DNA from: Gammaproteobacteria bacterium
Lineage (GTDB): Bacteria > Pseudomonadota > Gammaproteobacteria > Steroidobacterales > Steroidobacteraceae
Direction of reading: 5' to 3'
Assembly: GCA_005877705.1 (NCBI GenBank)
Contig: VBNY01000049.1
Location: forward strand, 1-16,997
Length of the DNA: 16,997 bases
In this document: one piece after another, positions 1 to 7,034 of the stretch
Layout of the letters: each line of letters opens with the position of its first letter
How positions within the stretch are numbered: the first letter of the stretch is position 1
Made by a program: the position numbers and the translations under genes
Notes under the pieces: model-generated
Databases searched by the model: none
Told to the model about the DNA's origin: nothing
The model's input: only the letters and a program-made list of their open reading frames with translations

Positions 1-11
1 ACCCGTACAAC

Positions 12-17
12 AGGAGG
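12..17 (+). promoter_or_regulatory. Ribosome binding site of the first gene
   Basis: AGGAGG lies five bases before a GTG codon at 23. This near-perfect Shine-Dalgarno match fixes the start of the TPR/PEGA protein at that GTG rather than at any later ATG. Bases 1-22 show nothing else; the end of an upstream gene may lie just outside. Confidence 0.8.
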
Positions 18-22
18 CGCAC

Positions 23-1559
23 GTGGATCCCACCGCCACGCAGTGGTGGTCCGGACCCACTGCGCCGGGCGGCGTGGGCGGCACGGAGGGAACGGGCGGA
101 CGGCCGGGCTGGGATGATCTGAGGCGGGATCTGAGGCGGATACCCGCGATGCGGCGGGTCGGGCGACTCGAGCCGATGCCGGAGCGTCGGCGTTGGCCTC
201 TAGTCGTGTTGGGTGTGCTGGTCGCGGCGGTGTTCGCGGCCTTCTACTGGTTGCCGCGAGAGTACGCTCCGCAGAGTCTGTGGACCGATCTCGCGGCACC
301 CGCCGCTGCGACTCGCAACGCGGTACCCCCCGGACCGTCGGCTGGTGCCCCCGCGGCGACGACCCCCGAGGGGAGCGCCGACACGACGGCACAAACGGCG
401 CTACAGGCCGCACGCGAGAATTTCGACCGCCGGCTCGCCGCGCTTGAGGCGTTCCGCCGAATCGGTGGGCGCGCTCGATGCGGGCAACATGCAAATTGCC
501 CAGCAGCGCCTGGACGAAGCTGCGCTACTCCTCGATCATGTCGAGGGCCGGGCCTCGCAGGCGCTTGCCGCGCAGCTCGAAGCGGGCGAGAAGGCCCTGG
601 CCGCGGGCCGCCAGGAGCTCGCTACGCAGGCGTTCGATCTCGCTAGGCGCATCGACCCGAGCGACCAGCGCGCCGCCGATGGGCAACGTCGCGCGCTGCG
701 TTTGAACGGAGTCCTGCCGTTGCTGGCGGATGCGCAGAATGCGGCGAGCTCTCACGACTACTCACGCGAGACCCAGGCCTACAGCCACGCGCTCGAGCTC
801 GATCCGCGCAACGCGACGGCCAAATCAGGGCTGGCAAGCGCCCGCGTCGCGTTCGGCGACGACAATTACGCCAAGGCCGTCGGTGCGGGCTTCGCCGCGC
901 TCGGTGCCGGCCGTATCGGGGACGCGCGCGCCGCTTTCGAGAAGGCTCGCACCTACCGTCCCAACGGAGCGGAAGCCGCAGAGGGTCTGAGGCGCGCCGA
1001 CGCGGCTCTCACCGCAAGAGGCTTCGTCGCGATCCGAGAGCGCGCGGCCGCTCTCGAGGCGCAGGAGCGCTGGGAGGAGGCGGTTCAGGCATACAACTCC
1101 GCGCTCAAGAGCGATCCATCGCTCGTCTTCGCCCAGCAAGGCAAGATTCGCGCCGCCGGCCGTGCCGAGCTGGCACGCTCGCTGCAGGCGCTCCTCGATC
1201 GGCCGGAGCGGCTCGCCGCCCAGTCCGTCAGGGACCAGGCGCAGGCGCTGCTCGAGACGGCCAAGGCGCAACTTCCCTCAGGCCCGGTGCTGCGCTCGCA
1301 GACCACGCGCCTGGAGCTTCTGCTGCCTGAATTCGACAAGCCCGTGCGGCTGTCTCTCGTGTCGGACAACGCCACGCAGGTCGCGATACCCAGCATCGGC
1401 TCCTTCGGCAGCTTCGCGCAGCGCGACATCGTGCTCAAGCCGGGCAAATACACGCTCATCGGTACGCGCAACGGCTATCGGGACGTGCGCCGGGAAATCA
1501 CGATTGCCCCGGGACAGGAAAGCCAGACAATCAGCATAAGCTGTTCCGAGCCGATCTGA
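23..1559 (+). CDS. Membrane-anchored TPR protein with PEGA-like C-terminus (apparent frameshift)
   Basis: A single gene seems to be split over two reading frames. The first frame (GTG at 23) encodes a cytoplasmic Gly/Arg-rich head, a membrane helix at residues 58-77 (WPLVVLGVLVAAVFAAFYWL) and an Ala/Pro linker ending in ENFDRRLAALEA. After that it becomes Arg/Cys-rich nonsense. The sensible sequence resumes one frame over as SAESVGALDAGNMQIAQQ and continues to the stop at 1559. The switch falls at about 451-462; dropping one T of the TTCC there gives a continuous protein of about 511 residues. The C-terminal part holds several TPR-like helical pairs (LDPRNATAKSGLA, SDPSLVFAQQGK) and ends in a PEGA-like beta domain (VLKPGKYTLIGTRNGYRDV). 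The stop is 7 bp before the next gene, consistent with an operon. Whether the shift is a sequencing error or a real mutation cannot be told here. The specific function is unknown; a scaffold exposed in the periplasm is inferred. Confidence 0.75.
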
Positions 1560-1566
1560 GAAACTC

Positions 1567-4035
1567 ATGAATGATGCGGTGTTGATACAGGGCGCCTACG
1601 CGCAGGTTCGCATTCGCGAGCCCGAAGGCGAGCGCACTCTCGGCGAGAGGATCTCGGTCGGCGGCGCAACTGCGGATGTCGTCGTGCCGGGGGTCGAGGC
1701 GGGAGGCGCACTGGCGATCGAGCGGCGCAAAGGCCTCTGGGTAGCCGCACCCTCCTCCGCCTCCGCTGCAACCATACGCTTCAACGGACGGCCGTTGACG
1801 AGCGCACGCGATCTGCGGCGGCATGACGTGTTGGCACTCGGCGACGCGCAAGTGGTTGTCACCGACGTGTCGCGCACGCTGCTGCGGCTTGACGTGTGTC
1901 ACCTCGCCAGCAATGCGACCATCGCGCCCGCCGCCACGCTGGCTGCGGTGGGCGTCAACGATGCGGGCGACGAGGATGTCGAAATCCAGGCGCCCGGCAC
2001 TCTGCGGGTACCCACTTCGATCGCGGCGGCCGGTGCCGCCCCTGCTGCCGCGACCACACGGTATCGGCCGCGCTGGCTCGCTGCTGCAGCCGCCATCGCG
2101 GTGGCTCTGCTTCTCGTGGCGGTCGTCGCATCGCTGCTTGAATCGGTTCCGCTCGACATACGTCCGAACGACGCGCGCGTGCGCACGCCTGGTACGCTCC
2201 TGTCGATACGTTCCGGCGATCGGCTGCTGCTCTTGCCCGGCCGGCACGTCGTGAGAGGCGAGCGTGACGGCTATGTTTCTGCGCAAACCGACATCGACGT
2301 GCATGCCGATGGTGCAGCCGTCGTGCGCCTGCGGCTCGCGAAGCTTCCCGGCAAGCTGTACATCGATACGGACGGGGTCGCCGCGGCTGTGAGCATTGAT
2401 GGCATGCAGGCGGGGCGTGCGCCCGGCGTGATAGACGTCCCGGCCGGTCAACGCACGATCATGCTGAGCGCGCCCCGATACGTCGACTACATCACGACAC
2501 TGCCGATCGAGGGCGCCGGGGCGCGTCAGGATCTGAAGGCCGTGCTGCAGCCCTCGTGGGGTACGCTCAAGATCCTGTCCTCTCCCGCGGGAGCACAGGT
2601 CAACGTCGATGGGGCGGACGACGGCATCGCCCCGGCGACCGTTGCGGCACCCTCCGGGGTTCGCCACATACAGATCTCGGCGCCCGGCCGCAAAACCTGG
2701 GAGAGCAGCGTCGTTCTCAAGGCGGGCGAGACGCTGGCCATCGGACCGGTCACGCTCGGACAACCCGATGCGCACCTGACCGTGCGCTCGGATCCGTCCG
2801 GAGCGGACGTGACGGTGGGAGGCACGCACCGCGGCCGTACGCCTATCGAGGTCGATCTGCCGGCGGGTATTTCCCACGAAGTGATGCTCAACCTGGCGGG
2901 CTACGCGAGCTGGACGAAGCCGGTGTTCGCGGACTCTGGACGCAAGCTCACGCTGGAGGCGCGGCTCGAGCCGGTGTTGGCACGAGTGACAGTGCAGGGC
3001 GATCCCGCCGATGCCGAGCTCATCATTGACGGGGCAGTGCGCGGGCACACGCCGCAGTCGTTGGATCTCCCGGCGATCGAGCACCGCATCGAGGTGCGCA
3101 AGGACGGGTTTCTCGCCTTCACGGGCTCGGTGACGCCCGCCACCGGCCTCGAGCGCATCGTGCGCTATCACCTCCTGCCGGCGGATCGCTCGCTGGCGCT
3201 TCTGGAGACCGCGCCGGCGATCACGAGCCGGACCACCGGGTATGCGCTGCGCCTGGTGCCGAGCGGGACATTTCAGATGGGAAGCGACCGTCGCGAGCAA
3301 GGCCGCAGGCCCAACGAAGGCTTGCGTCAGGTCACTCTCAAGCGGCCGTTCTACCTCGGCGTGATGGAAGTGACGAACGGCGAGTACCGCAAGTTCCGCG
3401 CCGAGCATGCATCGGGCTACATCGACCGCCATTCCATCGATCTCGACAACCAGCCCGTGACTCAGGTGACGTGGGATGACGCCGTGGAGTTCTGCAACTG
3501 GCTCTCGGAGCGTGACGGCCTGCCGCCTGCGTACCAGAAGCACGACAAGACATACGCGCTCAGCAGGCCGGTCACGACGGGCTACCGTCTTGCGAGCGAA
3601 GCCGAATGGGAGTACGCCGCGCGCTATGCGAGTCCCGGTCAAATGCGCCGGTTCGCATGGGGGGATTCGCTTCCGGTGCCGGCGCAAGTCGGCAACATCG
3701 CCGGCGCGGAGGCCGGCAACTCACTGCCGGCGACCTTGCCGGGGTATCGCGACGACTACCCGGTCGTGGCGCCCGTCGGCAAGTTCAATCCGACGCCGCT
3801 CGGCCTGCATGACATGTCGGGCAACGTCTCGGAATGGATCAACGACTACTACAGCTCTTTTGTCGACCCCGCTCCGGTGACCGATCCCCTCGGTCCGGAT
3901 GAGGGCATCCAGCATGTCGTGCGCGGGGCCAGCTGGAAGTCAGCGACCGCGACGGAGCTGCGCCTGGCGTGGCGTGACGGAGCGGACGGGATCAGTCCTG
4001 CACTCGGGTTTCGCATTGCGCGCTACGCGGAGTGA
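1567..4035 (+). CDS. FHA-like / transmembrane / PEGA-repeat / FGE-sulfatase-like protein
   Basis: This is an 822-residue multidomain protein. Residues 1-125 resemble an FHA beta-sandwich (RFNGRPLTSARDL, then DVLALGDAQVVV) but lack the GR and SRxH residues that bind phosphothreonine. A membrane helix lies at about 168-190 (LAAAAAIAVALLLVAVVASLL). About five PEGA-type repeats follow, beginning near 192, 261, 331, 401 and 472, with cores such as SSPAGAQVNVDG, SDPSGADVTVGG and GDPADAELIIDG. Residues 558-820 form an FGE/SUMF1-type domain: LVPSGTFQMGSD, YLGVMEVTNGEY, YRLASEAEWEYAAR, GNVSEWIND, RGASW and a final GFRIARYAE. True formylglycine-generating enzymes carry two cysteines near the C-terminus; here that stretch (VVRGASWKSATATELRLAWR) has none. 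A structural or ligand-binding role is therefore more likely than sulfatase maturation. By topology the PEGA and FGE-like parts lie in the periplasm. It sits 7 bp after the TPR gene and 15 bp before the next gene. Confidence 0.9.
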   Translation: MNDAVLIQGAYAQVRIREPEGERTLGERISVGGATADVVVPGVEAGGALAIERRKGLWVAAPSSASAATIRFNGRPLTSARDLRRHDVLALGDAQVVVTDVSRTLLRLDVCHLASNATIAPAATLAAVGVNDAGDEDVEIQAPGTLRVPTSIAAAGAAPAAATTRYRPRWLAAAAAIAVALLLVAVVASLLESVPLDIRPNDARVRTPGTLLSIRSGDRLLLLPGRHVVRGERDGYVSAQTDIDVHADGAAVVRLRLAKLPGKLYIDTDGVAAAVSIDGMQAGRAPGVIDVPAGQRTIMLSAPRYVDYITTLPIEGAGARQDLKAVLQPSWGTLKILSSPAGAQVNVDGADDGIAPATVAAPSGVRHIQISAPGRKTWESSVVLKAGETLAIGPVTLGQPDAHLTVRSDPSGADVTVGGTHRGRTPIEVDLPAGISHEVMLNLAGYASWTKPVFADSGRKLTLEARLEPVLARVTVQGDPADAELIIDGAVRGHTPQSLDLPAIEHRIEVRKDGFLAFTGSVTPATGLERIVRYHLLPADRSLALLETAPAITSRTTGYALRLVPSGTFQMGSDRREQGRRPNEGLRQVTLKRPFYLGVMEVTNGEYRKFRAEHASGYIDRHSIDLDNQPVTQVTWDDAVEFCNWLSERDGLPPAYQKHDKTYALSRPVTTGYRLASEAEWEYAARYASPGQMRRFAWGDSLPVPAQVGNIAGAEAGNSLPATLPGYRDDYPVVAPVGKFNPTPLGLHDMSGNVSEWINDYYSSFVDPAPVTDPLGPDEGIQHVVRGASWKSATATELRLAWRDGADGISPALGFRIARYAE

Positions 4036-4050
4036 CAAAGTGAGGCATCC

Positions 4051-4416
4051 ATGAGCAAGCAACGGCGATCGATCTGGCTCCTGGCATTGCTGCTACTCGC
4101 GTGCACGGGTGCGGCGCTCGTGACGCTGACCGCGGCCGAGCAGAAGTCGAGTGCGACCGCGACACCGGCAACCGCCGCGGCCGGGCCCCCCGCGGGCGGC
4201 GCGCAACCAGCGGCCGACGCCAAGCCGCAAGCCGCCGACCCTGGCGCGCAGGCTGCCGCTGGCGCAGCGCAACAAGCCCCCGCTCCCGGTGCGCATCTGC
4301 CGACCTCGGCGCCGTCGACTGCGCAGCAGTCCCCCGACAGCGACGACGATTCGACCGTTCCGCCCGATTCGAAGGAATCCGCGGACAACAATGTCAGCTT
4401 CCCGGTCGATATCTGA
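4051..4416 (+). CDS. Small Ala/Pro-rich membrane-anchored or lipoprotein
   Basis: The product has 121 residues and matches no family I recognise. It starts MSKQRRSIWLLALLLLACTG, a basic head followed by a hydrophobic core. LLAC (Cys18) could be a lipobox, but hydrophobic residues continue to about 27, so an uncleaved membrane anchor is equally possible. The rest is low-complexity Ala/Pro/Gln, ending in an acidic Ser/Asp stretch (SPDSDDDSTVPPDSKES), and is probably disordered in the periplasm. GTGAGG precedes the ATG. Short gaps on both sides (15 and 10 bp) and the same strand place it in the operon. It may be a linker or tether for the neighbouring envelope proteins, but nothing in the sequence proves that. 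Confidence 0.75.
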   Translation: MSKQRRSIWLLALLLLACTGAALVTLTAAEQKSSATATPATAAAGPPAGGAQPAADAKPQAADPGAQAAAGAAQQAPAPGAHLPTSAPSTAQQSPDSDDDSTVPPDSKESADNNVSFPVDI

Positions 4417-4426
4417 GGATCCGCGG

Positions 4427-5803
4427 ATGAACCCGTTCGCCATCGAGCTCGACGATCGCGCAGTCTGCCTGGCAAGAGCCGGGCGCGTTCTCTCGAGTGC
4501 TCCGAGCGCCGTGTTCGACGGCAGCGCTGGTGAGGCAGCGGGGGCGAACGCCTGGCACGCCCTGCGGCGCCATCCGACTGCAACGTCCACACGGCATCTG
4601 GGCTTGCTGTTGAGCCAGCCTGTTGCATCCGAACGTGCAGTGGGCCTCGTTGCGGCTGAGTTGGCGCAGCGTTTGGCGGAGCACTCTCCGGCCGCCGGCG
4701 AATGCGTGTGGATCGTGGCACCTGCCCGGGCACAGGCGCGGGGACTGGGCACGGCGCTCGGGGTCGCTCGGAGCCTGCCCCTGGCCGTGGACGGGTTCGT
4801 CGATGCGGCGGCGGTTTCAGTGGCCGCCCTCGGGCTGGAGCGCGACGCGATCGTGCTCGAGCTCGGCATGCACCACGCGGCCGCGACGTCCGTCTCCCAG
4901 GACGGCGGTCAGGCGCGTCGCCGGCACACGGCATTGACCGAGCGCGGCGGACTGCTGGAGCTGTATCAGACGTGGCTGGAACTCGTCAGCACGGCAATGG
5001 TGCGGCGAACGCGGTTCGATCCGCTGCACGATGCGGCTACGGAACAGCAACTCTTTGACGCGCTGGGGACTTTGACACGCGACGCCGCGGCCACCGGCTC
5101 GGCGACCGCATCCCTCGCGAAGGGCGGCGAGCAGGTCGAGGTGCAGTTGACGCGTGATCAATTCGCGCAGGCGGCGCAGCCGTTTATTCGCGAGGTCGTA
5201 AACCTGCTGCATGAGTTGCGCCCCGCGGGGACCTCCGTGGCGCTGGTAGTTGCGCGCGCAGTCGCTCAACTGCCGGGGCTGAGGGATGAGCTGGAGCAAT
5301 TCGTGGGCTGCGAGCTGATCAGCGTTCCCGACGGCTTCGCTGCGGCCGCAGTCTCGCTCCTTGATCTGCCCGAGCGTGCAAGCGACCAGCCGGTACGGCT
5401 GTTGCGGCGCCTGCCGTCGAGCGGGCAAACGACGCTGACAGAAGCGGTTACCCGTGACGTGTTGGGAACGCGCCGCAGCAGCGCTCCGCCACCGTCACAC
5501 CTGCTGGTCGATGGGCGGGCCTATGCGTTGACCGGCGATGCCCTGGTTGTTGGGCGCGCACCCGGCGGCCCGCACGCCCTCGCCCTCTCCGAGGGTCTTG
5601 CTGGAGTGTCGCGACGTCATTGCACGTTCATCCGCGACGGCGATGAGCTCATCCTGCTCGATCACAGCGGCTTCGGTACGTTCGTCAACGGAGAGCGCGT
5701 AGCAGAGCGCGCTCGCGTCTACGCCGGGGATCGCGTGCGCGTGGGCGAGCCGGGCGTGGAGCTCGCGCTGATCGCGGTGGGCGAAGGTCCCGCCCGCTCA
5801 TAG
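4427..5803 (+). CDS. Degenerate Hsp70/actin-like domain fused to C-terminal FHA domain
   Basis: The product has 458 residues from the ATG at 4427, chosen because GAGGA lies seven bases upstream and the previous stop is 10 bp away; an open frame extends further upstream but overlaps the previous gene. Residues 1-350 follow the Hsp70/actin fold order: FAIELDDRAVCLARAG at the phosphate-1 position, DAIVLELGMHHAAATSV at about 140 as phosphate-2, and VALVVARAVAQLPGLRDELEQF then VPDGFAAAAVSLL at about 268-312, matching the Hsp70 adenosine motif and the conserved Pro-Asp-x-x-Ala-Ala turn. The Gly-rich and Asp residues that bind ATP are mostly missing, so it may not hydrolyse ATP. Residues 360-452 form a good FHA domain with VVGRAPGG, GVSRRHC, LLDHSGFGTFVNGERV and GDRVRVG, retaining the phosphothreonine-binding Arg, Ser and His. 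There is no signal or membrane segment, so it is probably cytoplasmic and could read phosphorylated partners of this complex. FHA assignment is strong; the Hsp70-like call is moderate. Confidence 0.85.
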   Translation: MNPFAIELDDRAVCLARAGRVLSSAPSAVFDGSAGEAAGANAWHALRRHPTATSTRHLGLLLSQPVASERAVGLVAAELAQRLAEHSPAAGECVWIVAPARAQARGLGTALGVARSLPLAVDGFVDAAAVSVAALGLERDAIVLELGMHHAAATSVSQDGGQARRRHTALTERGGLLELYQTWLELVSTAMVRRTRFDPLHDAATEQQLFDALGTLTRDAAATGSATASLAKGGEQVEVQLTRDQFAQAAQPFIREVVNLLHELRPAGTSVALVVARAVAQLPGLRDELEQFVGCELISVPDGFAAAAVSLLDLPERASDQPVRLLRRLPSSGQTTLTEAVTRDVLGTRRSSAPPPSHLLVDGRAYALTGDALVVGRAPGGPHALALSEGLAGVSRRHCTFIRDGDELILLDHSGFGTFVNGERVAERARVYAGDRVRVGEPGVELALIAVGEGPARS

Positions 5804-5812
5804 GGGTCGAAC

Positions 5813-6913
5813 ATGGCAAGGCGGCGCCGCGTGTTCGAGGTGTTCACCCTGTCGTTCCTGGACTGCATCTGCTGCGGCTTCGGGGCCGTCATCCTGTTCT
5901 ATACGATCGTGAGCGCGCAGGCCGGCGTCGTGCACATCAAGAACATCGACGAAATGACGGCCGAGGTCAATCGCCTGAAGGACGAAGTGCTCACCGGCAC
6001 GCGTGGCCTCGCACCGCTACGTAACACCCTGGAGATCACCAGGGACGAGGCAGCCCGCGCCTCCGCGCAAACCAACCTCATCCTGGCCGAGCTTGCGCGC
6101 AAGCAGGAGGAGGTGTCGGTTTATGACGCGACGAGCCTCGCTCGCCGGGAGCACATCGAGAAGCTCAAGGCGGATGTCCGCTCGCTGGAAGCGGGCAACA
6201 AGCGCCTGAAGGCCGGCAGCGACGAGCGCGCTGCGCCCGGTCAGGACGTGACCAGCTTCCGCAAGATCGGCGGCGAGCGCCGCTATATCACCGGCCTCAG
6301 AATGCGCGGCAAGCGCATCCTGATCCTGCTCGATGTTTCGGGCAGCATGCTGCACGAGGATCTCGTGGAAATCCTGCGGCTGCGCAACACTGATGACGCA
6401 CACAAGCGCGCCGCGGCCAAGTGGCGCCGCGCCGTCGAGACGGTGAACTGGCTGCTGACGCAGGTGCCGCCGGGCAGTGAGTACCAGATCTACACGTTCA
6501 ACACGAAGGCGCAGCCGCTGCTGCCCGACTCGGGCAAGAAATGGATCTCACGCGGCGACACGCCGCGGCTCGAGCGCGCCATGCAGGCCTTGCAGATGAT
6601 CGTGCCCGCCGGCGGCACGAGTCTGCAGAACGCTTTCACCGAGGCGAAGACCTTGTTTCCGCTTCCCGATCAGCTCGTTCTGATCACCGATGGGCTGCCC
6701 ACTCAGGGCAAGACCGTGGGATTGCACAAGTACGTCAATTCCGCAGCGCGCGAGCGCCTGTTCGATCAGGCGATCGAGGAGATCCCCCACGACGTGCCGA
6801 TCGATTGCGTGCTGCTGCCCATGAAGGGCGATCTGGAAGCCGCGCACCGCTTCTGGCATCTGGCGCGCATGACCGACGGCACCTTGATCATGCCCGCGAA
6901 GGACTGGCCATGA
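5813..6913 (+). CDS. VWA-domain protein with N-terminal single-helix anchor and coiled coil
   Basis: The 366-residue product has a basic start (MARRRR), the motif EVFTLSFLDCICCGFGA and a membrane helix at about 14-34. A coiled-coil region follows at about 40-145, then a von Willebrand A domain from about 165 to the end. The metal-binding MIDAS site is complete: LLDVSGSM (Asp174), GGTS (Thr269) and ITDG (Asp293). VWA domains with an intact MIDAS normally bind a partner protein through a divalent metal ion. With the basic end inside, the coiled coil and VWA domain would be periplasmic. One helix with an early Asp (Asp17) followed by a periplasmic coiled coil resembles MotB/ExbD/TolR architecture, although sequence identity to those is not evident. 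It starts 9 bp after the Hsp70-like/FHA gene and is followed by a 121-bp structured gap before a paralogue. Confidence 0.88.
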   Translation: MARRRRVFEVFTLSFLDCICCGFGAVILFYTIVSAQAGVVHIKNIDEMTAEVNRLKDEVLTGTRGLAPLRNTLEITRDEAARASAQTNLILAELARKQEEVSVYDATSLARREHIEKLKADVRSLEAGNKRLKAGSDERAAPGQDVTSFRKIGGERRYITGLRMRGKRILILLDVSGSMLHEDLVEILRLRNTDDAHKRAAAKWRRAVETVNWLLTQVPPGSEYQIYTFNTKAQPLLPDSGKKWISRGDTPRLERAMQALQMIVPAGGTSLQNAFTEAKTLFPLPDQLVLITDGLPTQGKTVGLHKYVNSAARERLFDQAIEEIPHDVPIDCVLLPMKGDLEAAHRFWHLARMTDGTLIMPAKDWP

Positions 6914-6942
6914 TGAACGCAAGGCTCGCCAACCGGCATGCT

Positions 6943-7026
6943 TGCGGGCAAAAGCCGCGCCTTTTGCCCGCAGGTCGAAAACAGCCACGGGGTGGGCTGC
7001 TGAAAGGGCCGCAGGCCGCTTTCAGC
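6943..7026 (+). repeat. Tandem hairpins between the two VWA genes
   Basis: The 121-bp gap between the VWA genes is the only sizeable gap in the operon and is full of inverted repeats. Hairpin one: TGCGGGCAAAAG (6943-6954) pairs perfectly with CTTTTGCCCGCA (6961-6972) over a 6-nt loop. Hairpin two: GCTGAAAG (6999-7006) pairs with CTTTCAGC (7019-7026), with an inner GGCC/GGCC stem (7007-7010 with 7014-7017) and one bulged base. CAGCC (6982-6986) could also pair with GGCTG (6995-6999), giving an alternative fold. No T-tract follows, so these do not look like intrinsic terminators. They could be REP-like elements or mRNA processing or stability signals. Confidence 0.7.
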
Positions 7027-7034
7027 CAATAGAT

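Noticed and set aside
440..470. Programmed ribosomal frameshift in the first gene
   Set aside because: No slippery heptamer, no early stop in the first frame and no Shine-Dalgarno-like stimulator were seen; an indel is simpler.
1531..3687. A 718-codon open frame on the minus strand
   Set aside because: It lies opposite the FHA/PEGA/FGE gene, whose domains are clear. Its product is Arg/His-rich without domains, as expected from the antisense of GC-rich coding DNA.
3241..4035. Active sulfatase-modifying enzyme
   Set aside because: The C-terminal active region contains no cysteine.
4151..4426. Extended N-terminus for the Hsp70-like/FHA protein
   Set aside because: The upstream in-frame sequence is Arg/Pro-rich and overlaps the small anchored protein; the ATG at 4427 has a ribosome site and begins the actin-like first strand.
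6943..6972. Intrinsic transcription terminator
   Set aside because: The stem is strong but is followed by GGTCGAAAAC, with no run of T.
6910..7032. Independent 40-residue gene
   Set aside because: It consists largely of the hairpin sequence, has no ribosome site of its own and an Arg/Gly/Pro-rich product; kept only as a possible coupling device in the findings.
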